From contig JAQIDD010000313.1 of the NCBI GenBank assembly GCA_027858215.1, forward strand, positions 1 to 6,482: a stretch of 6,482 nt of DNA. Direction: 5' to 3'. The DNA comes from Candidatus Delongbacteria bacterium (GTDB lineage Bacteria; Bacteroidota; Bacteroidia; Bacteroidales; ML635J-15). Below are positions 1-6,377 of the stretch, piece by piece. Numbering within the stretch: position 1 is the stretch's first letter; every line of letters starts with the position of its first letter. Under the pieces are notes generated by a model. It was not told the DNA's origin, did no database searches, and saw only the letters and a list, made by a program, of their open reading frames with translations. The translations under genes were made by a program, and so were the position numbers.

Positions 1-2111
1 GGTTTTAACTCTATGTTGTTAATATTATTAAATCCATCTAATTTAAAATCAACTTTTTCAATAAGTTCAATTGCTTTGGTATTGTCCTCCTGAACATTAA
101 AAACCAATATTTTATTAGGCAGATTTTTCAAAAGATGATCAATGGGGTGTGCTGTCTTTTGTGCGTAATCAAAGGACTTATTATTGTATCTACTGAAAAC
201 CTCTGCATCGACAATAGCAATTTCATAAAAATCATATTGAGTATCATTTGCTTGCTCACTAAGAAAAACATCCCAATTAAAGTCGCTTGCCCGATCGATC
301 CCAAAACTTTTAAAATTATCATTATCAAATTGATTAAAGGTATTGCTTTCATCCAGAAGGATAATACGCTTGGTTTTTTTAAAGCAAAACTTATAACTTA
401 GACTATATTTATATTCACGTTTGGAGTTGCTTTTTTCTTTGGGGAGTTTATCCAAAGATAATATTGGAGGGTCTTGTTCGTGATTTTCAAGATTCATGGC
501 ATCTTGGAAAAGCAAATTATTGGCATTGATGCGCATATCAGCAATGCCTTTAGCTGATATGTCACCTGTCAAGCTTTCTTTTAACCAGTCTTTTATTTCT
601 TGAAGTTTTGACTGATTTTTTTCACCCTTCGGTTTAAGATCATCTTCTGATAGTGTAGGGATATTGGAAGTTATTTCTACCAGATAGTTTTCACAGTCAT
701 TCTTTACAGGATCAATTTTAAATATAATATCAAAAAAATCAGCTTTCTGAATTGCTTGTTTATCACCATGTTTGGCTACATTGCGAATCTGGTTTTCTAA
801 AATACTGTATACAGCATGTGAACCTAATGCGTCGGGCACAAAAATCTCAATATCCTCAGTACTCAGGCTACGTTTATTATAAAACAAAGCATCCGTTTCG
901 GATTTACATTGCTTAAAATAAGGTAATTCATCAACCTTCAGAGTGTCTTTTGATTGTTCAGCAACAGAAACCCCATTATAAATCGCATACATTTCAGCAT
1001 ATTGCTTTTTGTTTATGCCTAACTCTTTCAATGAAAGTGTAAAGCCGGATTCATCGTTTGTCAAGTGCTTATTACTGCTTTTAGCAATATCCTCATGAAT
1101 GAAAACACGAATTCGCAACTTAGATTGTGTTAACTCCTTATTCCATTCTACTCCTTCACTTTTGGCAATGTTATCCATGATAAGGGAGTTCTCAATAAAA
1201 GGCAGAATGATATCCTGATAAAAATTATAAGCAAATGGAGAACCAATTTCGTCTACACTGGAGACATATTCATTACGATCATTTTTATAAAAAGTGAGTT
1301 TGTCTTCCATTTCATGAATAGAACGATATTTATCTTTTTCATTATCAATGTTAATTTCAGCCTTCTGCAAACGCTTAATTATTTCCTTAGGCGTTGCTCT
1401 ATATGTAATATGTGAACCGATGTGGTGGCTAAAATTGCGGTTGATAATGGCTGCAATGGAAGCTCTGGTGGCTGTGGCTTTTGCCTGTAGCAACAAATCA
1501 TACTTTTCGCTTATTAGACTCTCAACCATTTCATTTAGCAACAGTGCACTGAGCTCTTTGTCAAATTCTTTTAAAGCCTCGGGAACAGCTTGAGTTAAAT
1601 CATACTCCCCATAATCGCCAAGCTTGTTTTCTAATAACAAATAAACTACTGACTGTGCTTTACCATGTTCTTCCGCATAAATAACAAGGCATTTTCCGGG
1701 CAAATAATATTTTTTATAAGGAAAGCCATTGACAAAATCCTGGGGTTCAAAATCATCTGTTACCTCAATGTTTTCGAGCCGTTTTTTAAGTATTGTTTGG
1801 GGTTCGTTTTTTTGAACGACTTGATTTTTGGGTTTTGGAGGTAAGTCGGGTTCAAAATTGACCAGCCATTTTTGGTTGCCACCACCCTCTTTAAATTTTT
1901 TCCACTCGCTGTCCTCATGATTAATGGCGTCCTGGATAAATCTGTCGTATTCACATCGAAATAAGCTATCTTTAGCAAGGAGTCGGAAGTTAATGTCGAA
2001 AAATTTTTCGTTTTTAGGAGAGAAATGAGAAAAATCTAAAACCAAAAGTTTGTTATCGTGCTTATTAAGTGCATCATTTAATTTCCTGAACTTCTCCCTG
2101 AGTAAACTCAT
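1..2111 (-). CDS. Hybrid histidine-kinase-like GHKL ATPase with receiver-like C-terminus (3' end outside window)
   Basis: The frame is open without a stop from ATG 2111 to the left edge (703 full codons; the last two bases, CC, force Pro704). An in-frame TAG two codons upstream fixes this as the first possible ATG; no Shine-Dalgarno is evident. Residues 1-200 match no domain I know and carry no obvious membrane segment or signal peptide, so the protein is probably cytoplasmic. Residues 216-235 form a helix-like stretch ending in S-H-H-I-G-S-H; H229 fits the phosphoacceptor position of a histidine-kinase H-box. A GHKL N-box follows at 439-448 (E-N-x-x-R-N-x-x-K-H). The expected G1 box is altered (V478 to N483, Ser where Asp is usual), and a G2-like stretch (K-G-I-A-D-M-R) lies at 521-527. 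Residues 582-704 resemble a receiver domain: acidic pair D587/E588 after strand 1, D635 at the end of strand 3, and K703-P704. By family logic it would be a signalling phosphotransfer protein or a GHKL sensor ATPase; its stimulus and partner are unknown. The reading frame is very secure, the hybrid-kinase call moderately so. Confidence 0.75.
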   Translation of the reverse strand, partial: MSLLREKFRKLNDALNKHDNKLLVLDFSHFSPKNEKFFDINFRLLAKDSLFRCEYDRFIQDAINHEDSEWKKFKEGGGNQKWLVNFEPDLPPKPKNQVVQKNEPQTILKKRLENIEVTDDFEPQDFVNGFPYKKYYLPGKCLVIYAEEHGKAQSVVYLLLENKLGDYGEYDLTQAVPEALKEFDKELSALLLNEMVESLISEKYDLLLQAKATATRASIAAIINRNFSHHIGSHITYRATPKEIIKRLQKAEINIDNEKDKYRSIHEMEDKLTFYKNDRNEYVSSVDEIGSPFAYNFYQDIILPFIENSLIMDNIAKSEGVEWNKELTQSKLRIRVFIHEDIAKSSNKHLTNDESGFTLSLKELGINKKQYAEMYAIYNGVSVAEQSKDTLKVDELPYFKQCKSETDALFYNKRSLSTEDIEIFVPDALGSHAVYSILENQIRNVAKHGDKQAIQKADFFDIIFKIDPVKNDCENYLVEITSNIPTLSEDDLKPKGEKNQSKLQEIKDWLKESLTGDISAKGIADMRINANNLLFQDAMNLENHEQDPPILSLDKLPKEKSNSKREYKYSLSYKFCFKKTKRIILLDESNTFNQFDNDNFKSFGIDRASDFNWDVFLSEQANDTQYDFYEIAIVDAEVFSRYNNKSFDYAQKTAHPIDHLLKNLPNKILVFNVQEDNTKAIELIEKVDFKLDGFNNINNIELK

Positions 2112-2142
2112 AAGCTATACTTTACTAAAAAATTAGCGTATC

Positions 2143-2150
2143 CAAAGATA
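2143..2150 (-). promoter_or_regulatory. Candidate Bacteroidetes -7 promoter box (TATCTTTG) for the kinase-like gene
   Basis: Read on the minus strand the eight bases are TATCTTTG, a full match to the Bacteroidetes -7 consensus TAnnTTTG. A start about 6 bases downstream would give a leader of roughly 25 nt before ATG 2111, a sensible length. No TTTG is visible at the -33 position, so only half of the consensus is met. The box lies in the 58-bp gap after the operon's last gene and would let the kinase-like gene be transcribed independently of it. Confidence 0.4.
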
Positions 2151-2169
2151 TAAATTTAGAAGGAAATGC

Positions 2170-3006
2170 CTATTTCTTTTTTGCTTTAATTGAAAAAAGC
2201 AAGGGATACTTATCGTTGGAGTCTATTACATGGTAATTCCCGTCGGCCTGTAATTGCAGGTTGGGGAATCCTTTAATAGGTAAAAATGGGTGTTCCCTGA
2301 AATGCTCTATTGAAAGTTTATTTTGAATAAATGCGTTGAGAATTTCATCAATGCTGTGATTCCAGTTGTATTCTGTAGTTTCAATGGGTGCATCTATATC
2401 GGCATAGGTGCCTTTGCGGTGTATTTCAATGGGTTTTTCAACGGATTCAAAATAGGAGTGTTTTATTTGTTCTTCCTTAAACAGATCAAAAGAAATAGCT
2501 AGTGGGTGAAAATCAACGAGTATGAAAATGCCATTGGGTTTTAATAATTTACTTATTTGTTGCCATAGTGTGTTTAAATCAGGCAGCCAGCATATAGCTC
2601 CATAGCTCATGTACACAATATCAAACTGCGGCAGGTTTAATTTCTCAAGCTCGTACACATTGGAATTTAAAAATTCTGTATTTGTATTTAATTCCTCATT
2701 CAGCTGACCGGCAAATTCAATGGCATTATTGCAAAAATCTACTCCTGTTGCGGTAGCGCCTATTCTGTTTAAGGAAATGGTATCTAAGCCAAAATAACTT
2801 TGCAGATGCAATACTTTTTTTCCACTTACGTCTCCTAATAAACTTAAATCAAGGCTCTTTAATGAATTTTCTCCATGTTTAAACCTGTTCAGGTCATAAT
2901 ATGAAGACATTACATCATACCGTACTTTTTTGTTCCAGGCATCCTTATTAACAGCAAAACATTCTTCTATGTTTAGCTCTTCTGTCTGTACTATTTTCAG
3001 ATTCAT
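2170..3006 (-). CDS. Class I SAM-dependent methyltransferase
   Basis: This 278-residue protein has the class I (Rossmann-like) methyltransferase core. Strand 1 and the SAM loop lie at 65-76, in the variant form V-L-H-L-Q-S-Y-F-G-L-D-T; strand 2 ends in G-V-D90-F, whose Asp should bind the ribose of SAM. Motif II is at 127-133 (Q-F-D-I-V-Y-M), and L-L-K-P-N-G at 154-159 is the usual motif before strand 5. The N-terminal N-x-x-x-W (20-24) and the L-H-L-Q form of the SAM loop are typical, as I recall, of a bacterial subfamily with no firmly assigned substrate. The C-terminal part (about 170-278) probably forms the substrate site. The ATG overlaps the TGA of the FkbM gene (ATGA) and has a good Shine-Dalgarno, so it is the last gene of the ABC-transporter operon. 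It presumably methylates a small molecule; the target is unknown. The methyltransferase call is solid, any finer function is not. Confidence 0.9.
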   Translation of the reverse strand: MNLKIVQTEELNIEECFAVNKDAWNKKVRYDVMSSYYDLNRFKHGENSLKSLDLSLLGDVSGKKVLHLQSYFGLDTISLNRIGATATGVDFCNNAIEFAGQLNEELNTNTEFLNSNVYELEKLNLPQFDIVYMSYGAICWLPDLNTLWQQISKLLKPNGIFILVDFHPLAISFDLFKEEQIKHSYFESVEKPIEIHRKGTYADIDAPIETTEYNWNHSIDEILNAFIQNKLSIEHFREHPFLPIKGFPNLQLQADGNYHVIDSNDKYPLLFSIKAKKK

Positions 3007-3734
3007 GATTTTCTCCCTTTAATAACATGAACAAATGGTTGATGTTTGTTTACCCATTCAGGGTATTTCCGGTATAATATCTGCTGAATTTCAATCTTAT
3101 TCACAGCGAAAAAAAATTGATTTCTTTCAAGAAGTTTTTTGATATCATTTAATACCAGCTTGTTTTCATCATACTCATGAAACTCGACAAAAAGCTGTTC
3201 TATTTGTTTCATTTGAGGCTCAATTTGCCGCAAAACTTCCAGCTCTGTTCCTTCAACGTCTAACTTTAAATAGTCAACCCGGCTAGACCCGATAAGGGGC
3301 GGTAAGTTTGTAACCTCTACACGGCTTTGAGAAAACCCTTCTCTTGCGCCCCATTCTTCTTTTAAAGTATTGCCTACACTCTCTGCATTTTGAGAAAAAT
3401 CTCCATACATAATAGCTTCTCCGCTGAAATCAGAAACAGCTTTGTTTACGAGCTGCACTTGCGTAAGATTATTGCGTTTAACATTCTCCTGCAAAATATC
3501 AAAACTGTTTTTATCGGGTTCAAAAGCCAGGATACGTGCCCTTGGGAATTTATATTTGAAATAAAGTACCGAAATTCCAATGTGTGCTCCGCAATCGATG
3601 ATAAAAGGAGAATCATTTTTTGTTTCAAAAAAATACGATTCATTTTCAAAGATTTCCTCAATTAAAAAGTTGAGCTCAAACTCATTTTTATAGGCAATAT
3701 CGAAATTCCGGTATTTTAAGTGTTTACTTTTCAT
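3003..3734 (-). CDS. FkbM-family methyltransferase
   Basis: This 243-residue protein is a SAM-dependent methyltransferase of the FkbM family, whose characterised member O-methylates a hydroxyl in FK506/rapamycin-type biosynthesis. Visible landmarks are the SAM loop I-I-D47-C-G-A-H-I-G-I-S, the A-F-E72-P-D motif at the end of strand 2 (acidic residue for the SAM ribose), A-V-S-D at 99-102, and the family hallmark Y-L-K-L-D159-V-E-G-T-E at 155-164, followed by F-V-E-F-H-E near 188-193. The first 40 residues are a short N-terminal extension. Family members act on sugars, glycans, lipids and secondary metabolites, so the substrate cannot be inferred. The start overlaps the end of the substrate-binding-protein gene by 11 bp without a Shine-Dalgarno, and the TGA overlaps the next start, so coupled translation within the transporter operon is likely. 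Confidence 0.92.
   Translation of the reverse strand: MKSKHLKYRNFDIAYKNEFELNFLIEEIFENESYFFETKNDSPFIIDCGAHIGISVLYFKYKFPRARILAFEPDKNSFDILQENVKRNNLTQVQLVNKAVSDFSGEAIMYGDFSQNAESVGNTLKEEWGAREGFSQSRVEVTNLPPLIGSSRVDYLKLDVEGTELEVLRQIEPQMKQIEQLFVEFHEYDENKLVLNDIKKLLERNQFFFAVNKIEIQQILYRKYPEWVNKHQPFVHVIKGRKS
3013..3020 (-). promoter_or_regulatory. Strong ribosome binding site for the last methyltransferase gene
   Basis: On the minus strand this reads AAAGGGAG, six bases before ATG 3006, inside the last codons of the FkbM gene. It is one of the best Shine-Dalgarno matches in the window and supports the ATG that overlaps the FkbM stop codon. Confidence 0.65.
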
Positions 3735-4713
3735 TATGGTACTTATTTACAAACGAATTATCGTAAGATTTTTTGACATCGAAAGATGCATCTATTTTAT
3801 TAAGTAGCTTTAAATCGTTACGTAAGGTTATCCATGCCTCGTCATCTACATACAGTATTTTGCCGTTTTGTCCTGCAAAGTACTCCGATCCTCTTTTAAG
3901 CGATGCCAACTCTCTTCCTGCATCAATGTCCTTATCATATTTTTTAAGCAGCTCAATGGCATATTCCGGATCGGCTAAAGCATCTTCCCAGCCTTTTGCA
4001 AGTGTGCTCACAAAAGCCTGTACCTTTTCGGGTTGTTTGTCAATCATTTCCCGTGTGGTAAAATAAACCGCACCCATCATTTGTACACCATAATCTTCGG
4101 GTTTGATAATATTGTATGCTATGTTTTTTGCATCAAGCGTAACCGGTTCATCATACATGAAGGCCGGCCTTACATCGTAATTGTGGGTGGTAATGAATGA
4201 TTTTATATCATAAGGCGCTTCAACTTCTGTTATTTTATCCCTGTCTAAATTGTTCTTTTTTACAAGTAAATTATAAATGGTTTCGGTTTCGCTGCCTGTT
4301 AATATGCCTACTGTATTCCCTTCAAAATCTTTCACACTTTTTATATTGCTCTCTTCTAAGGTAATAAAGCAAGTTGACGATTTGTAATTGAGGGCGCCTA
4401 TTGCCACTAAATTGGCTCCTTTCTGGTTTGAGAGTATCAGGTTTTCTGCACTCGCGATACCAAAATCGTTTCTGCCACCGATGACCATTTTTATGGGATC
4501 AATATCTTCTGATCCCGGCTCTATTACGAAATTTATATCGTAAAGAGAGTCTGTCACATATTGTGCCATTACTTCACCTGCATAACCTGCCCATGGAAAC
4601 CATGCTTCCCTTAAGGTTATGGTTGGCTGTCCATTTTTGTTTTGTTTTCCCTGATTATTACAACCAGCAAACAGCACTATTACAATTATCAGTATGCTAA
4701 ATGTTTTCTTCAT
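3724..4713 (-). CDS. ABC transporter substrate-binding lipoprotein, NMT1/THI5 (SsuA/TauA/ThiY)-like
   Basis: This 329-residue protein is the solute receptor of the importer. It opens with a lipoprotein signal peptide: K2-K3, a hydrophobic stretch at 5-15, and the lipobox L-F-A-G-C18. After cleavage and lipidation at Cys18 it should be anchored in the periplasm, followed by a polar linker (19-30). The mature part has the two-lobed NMT1/THI5-like look: a first strand running into R-E-A-W-F-P-W-A-G-Y-A-G-E (35-47), then a loop with G-G-R-N-D-F-G-I-A-S-A-E (79-90), which in this family marks the lobe-1 ligand pocket, and the lobe-2 stretch V-G-I-L-T-G-S-E (135-142). Members bind sulfonates, nitrate or cyanate, aliphatic amides, or thiamin pyrimidine precursors. 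The aromatic-rich W38-F-P-W41-A-G-Y44 could line the pocket, but I cannot assign a ligand. It begins 9 bp after the permease with a good Shine-Dalgarno and overlaps the FkbM gene by 11 bp. Confidence 0.92.
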   Translation of the reverse strand: MKKTFSILIIVIVLFAGCNNQGKQNKNGQPTITLREAWFPWAGYAGEVMAQYVTDSLYDINFVIEPGSEDIDPIKMVIGGRNDFGIASAENLILSNQKGANLVAIGALNYKSSTCFITLEESNIKSVKDFEGNTVGILTGSETETIYNLLVKKNNLDRDKITEVEAPYDIKSFITTHNYDVRPAFMYDEPVTLDAKNIAYNIIKPEDYGVQMMGAVYFTTREMIDKQPEKVQAFVSTLAKGWEDALADPEYAIELLKKYDKDIDAGRELASLKRGSEYFAGQNGKILYVDDEAWITLRNDLKLLNKIDASFDVKKSYDNSFVNKYHNEK

Positions 4714-4718
4714 ATTTG

Positions 4719-4724
4719 TCCTTT
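4719..4724 (-). promoter_or_regulatory. Ribosome binding site for the substrate-binding protein gene
   Basis: The minus strand reads AAAGGA five bases before ATG 4713, partly overlapping the TAA of the permease gene. It supports this start and independent re-initiation, which fits the usual need for more binding protein than membrane component. Confidence 0.6.
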
Positions 4725-5466
4725 ATTTATTGTTGTACCATTTTCCGTAAATTCTTTCTATTCCATATATTGATGCATAAAAAACAAGACCTAAAAAGGT
4801 GGATAAGAAAAGTGAATTCATCATCAGTTCAGGATCTAATCTTTTGGCCGAAATAAACAGGTTTTTCCCCAGCCCGATTTCTGCACCATTAAATTCGGCT
4901 ACTATTGCTCCAATTACAGCGAGTGTAGCGCTGATTTTTAATCCGGCCATGATACTGGGCATCGACAAAGGAAAATACACCATGCGTATTCGTTTCCAGG
5001 TGCTTGCTTTGTAAATATACATGAGCTCATGAATGCTTTGGCTGATGCTTTTATAACCTTGTGTAAAGTTTACAAATATGGGGAAAAAGCAGATTATAGC
5101 AGCCATGGCTATTTTAGAGCTCACCCCTATTCCCAGTAAAATAATAAAAAAAGGAGCCAGAACAATCAGTGGAATAACCTGGGAGGTAACCATAACCGGG
5201 AGTATGAAACTCATAAAGCGAGGGAAGAAAAAGCACAGGATCATCATGCCAAAGCTAAAGAAGCAAGCGATAAGTAAACCGGCCAGAGCTTCCAGTAATG
5301 TTGTGAATGTGGCTCCAAGCAGAGCAGGGTAATTGCCGGCAAAGTACTCTAATACCAATGAGGGGGAGGAAAGCAACAGCCTTATTGTCGGATTATTGCT
5401 TCCGAAATATTCCCATACCGCAATTACAATCAATGCGATTGCTATGTATATCATCCAGTTCTTCAT
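4723..5466 (-). CDS. ABC transporter permease, SsuC/TauC/ThiX-like
   Basis: This 247-residue integral membrane protein is the channel subunit of the importer and probably works as a homodimer. Hydrophobic helices are visible at about 4-21, 50-81, 86-112, 115-135, 171-192 and 216-236, matching the six-helix pattern of the BPD_transp_1 superfamily. The cytoplasmic coupling (EAA) loop is at about 147-170: E-L-x-x-x-Y-K-A-S-T-W ending in F-P-L-S-M-P170-S-I-M-A-G-L-K. That K-A-S-x-W form is typical of the sulfonate/nitrate/taurine/pyrimidine-precursor group, and the coupling helix should dock onto the ATPase. The length is normal for the family. Its ATG overlaps the ATPase TGA (ATGA), so the two should be made in step; no clear Shine-Dalgarno is present. 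Confidence 0.93.
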   Translation of the reverse strand: MKNWMIYIAIALIVIAVWEYFGSNNPTIRLLLSSPSLVLEYFAGNYPALLGATFTTLLEALAGLLIACFFSFGMMILCFFFPRFMSFILPVMVTSQVIPLIVLAPFFIILLGIGVSSKIAMAAIICFFPIFVNFTQGYKSISQSIHELMYIYKASTWKRIRMVYFPLSMPSIMAGLKISATLAVIGAIVAEFNGAEIGLGKNLFISAKRLDPELMMNSLFLSTFLGLVFYASIYGIERIYGKWYNNK

Positions 5467-6254
5467 ACTTCAATTTTATTGCCATTAATAATTGCATTTT
5501 GTATCGGGATCATGTAATTGGAATATACGCTGTTCATGAATCCTGAAATGTTATTGACCCGCTCTGTGATGTTGTAATCTGATTGTATAGCTTTTTTCAT
5601 TTCGACTTCCCCTACATTGTTCAGCACCACGATATGGTTGGCCAGCAACAAGGCTTCCTGCACATCGTGCGTAACCACGATCATGGTGGTATTAAACCGG
5701 TTTCGCAACTTATCCAGTTCTTTGTACAGTTTGCTTTTCCAGGCAATATCAAGCGCAGAAAAAGGCTCATCCAGCAATAATAGGTCTGGATTGTTGATAA
5801 AGCTCCTGGCCAGGGCTACCCGCGTTTTCATTCCGCCGGATAAATGCTTGGGCAGAAAATTAGCATAGGCTTGCAAGCCTACAATCTCAATAAGCTTGTT
5901 TACCTTCTGATTGTCTGCAACACCTTGTATTTTCAGCGGTAAAGTAATGTTATCTTTTACCGTAAGGTTGGGCATAAGTGTATTTTCCTGAAACATGAAA
6001 GATAATTTCCCTTTTATCCTGTATTCTTCAGGTGCTAAACTGTTGATGTAAATGTTTCCATTGAGTTTGTTTTGCGGGTTGTTGGGTAAAATACCGGAAA
6101 TAAGCCGCAATAGGGTTGATTTGCCGCAGCCTGATGCGCCCACAATAGCAATAGCCTCACCTTTTGGAAGGCTAAACGAAACATTACGCAGGACATCCTG
6201 ATCCCGGTAACGAAAATCGATGTGTTCCAGTTCAATCATTCGCGTGTTTTTCAT
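5463..6254 (-). CDS. ABC transporter ATPase, SsuB/TauB/ThiZ-like
   Basis: This 263-residue nucleotide-binding subunit powers the importer from the cytoplasmic face. All motifs are intact: Walker A G39-A-S-G-C-G-K45-S-T, Q-loop Gln89 (F-M-F-Q-E), signature L-S-G-G-M at 138-142 (the L-S-G-G-M form is common in the nitrate/sulfonate group), Walker B L-L-L-L-D162-E163-P, D-loop S-A-L-D at 166-169 and H-loop His196 (V-T-H-D-V-Q-E-A). It ends about 65 residues after the H-loop, a usual length. Two starts are possible. The longer ATG at 6254 adds M-K-N-T-R, which is encoded by the inverted-repeat arm. The ATG at 6239 gives M-I-E-L-E-H-I-D-F-R-Y, the usual beginning of such proteins, and coincides with the arm's visible boundary, so I think 6239 may be the ancestral start. 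It is the first gene of the operon; the permease overlaps its stop. Confidence 0.94.
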   Translation of the reverse strand: MKNTRMIELEHIDFRYRDQDVLRNVSFSLPKGEAIAIVGASGCGKSTLLRLISGILPNNPQNKLNGNIYINSLAPEEYRIKGKLSFMFQENTLMPNLTVKDNITLPLKIQGVADNQKVNKLIEIVGLQAYANFLPKHLSGGMKTRVALARSFINNPDLLLLDEPFSALDIAWKSKLYKELDKLRNRFNTTMIVVTHDVQEALLLANHIVVLNNVGEVEMKKAIQSDYNITERVNNISGFMNSVYSNYMIPIQNAIINGNKIEV

Positions 6255-6284
6255 GCAGACTTAAGCAGTCCGCGTGTTTTCATC
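6238..6284. repeat. Left arm of a perfect inverted repeat (at least 47 bp)
   Basis: All 47 bases match the reverse complement of 6436-6482. The arm holds CGCGTGTTTT twice in direct orientation (6241-6250 and 6271-6280, 30 bp apart) around a segment containing the palindrome CTTAAG. It covers both candidate starts of the ABC ATPase and the small upstream ORF. The inner limit is real: the bases after 6284 stop matching. The outer limit is not visible because the right arm ends with the window. Confidence 0.95.
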
Positions 6285-6286
6285 AT
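6251..6286 (-). CDS. Possible 11-codon upstream ORF in the ATPase leader
   Basis: The minus strand reads M-M-K-T-R-G-L-L-K-S-A then TGA, and that TGA shares bases with ATG 6254 in an ATGA overlap. Its M-K-T-R opening resembles the ATPase N-terminus M-K-N-T-R because the arm carries an imperfect 30-bp direct repeat. It could be a leader peptide coupling translation to the ATPase, or just a by-product of the repeat. No strong Shine-Dalgarno precedes it and the composition gives no sign of selection. Confidence 0.2.
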   Translation of the reverse strand: MMKTRGLLKSA

Positions 6287-6298
6287 TTATTCTTTTAT

Positions 6299-6320
6299 TG
6301 AGGTTATCTGAGGTTATCTG
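6299..6320. repeat. Tandem 10-bp direct repeat (TGAGGTTATC)
   Basis: The unit TGAGGTTATC occurs twice in a row plus two more bases, a period of about one helical turn. Lying in the operon's leader downstream of the candidate promoter, it could be a regulator site, or simply a slippage product. Confidence 0.8.
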
Positions 6321-6369
6321 GCTTTGTTAAGTTGCATGACTACAACACATTAATATTTCCGCAAGGCTC

Positions 6370-6377
6370 CAAATTTA
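6370..6377 (-). promoter_or_regulatory. Candidate Bacteroidetes -7 promoter box (TAAATTTG) for the transporter operon
   Basis: On the minus strand this is TAAATTTG, matching TAnnTTTG. Transcription would start near 6363 and give a leader of about 110 nt to ATG 6254, containing the 10-bp tandem repeat and the small upstream ORF. No TTTG is seen at -33 for this box. I found no comparable box on the plus strand of the segment, so the promoter would point only one way, as expected of an on/off invertible promoter. Confidence 0.35.

Noticed and set aside
135..401. Small open frames on both strands within 1-2111, for example 135-401 plus, 1348-1593 plus and 1760-1978 minus
   Set aside because: They lie in other frames of the 703-codon kinase-like gene, which has coherent motifs throughout; the short ones show none.
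2181..2202. Hairpin TTGCTTT...AAAGCAA near the end of the operon as a terminator
   Set aside because: The stem is AT-rich, lies inside the last codons of the methyltransferase gene, and is not followed by a U-run on the minus-strand transcript.
3390..3665. Plus-strand and alternative-frame ORFs inside the methyltransferase and transporter genes, also 3773-4066 and 5078-5332
   Set aside because: They are antisense or frame-shifted shadows of genes with intact family motifs, and have no start signals or recognisable content.
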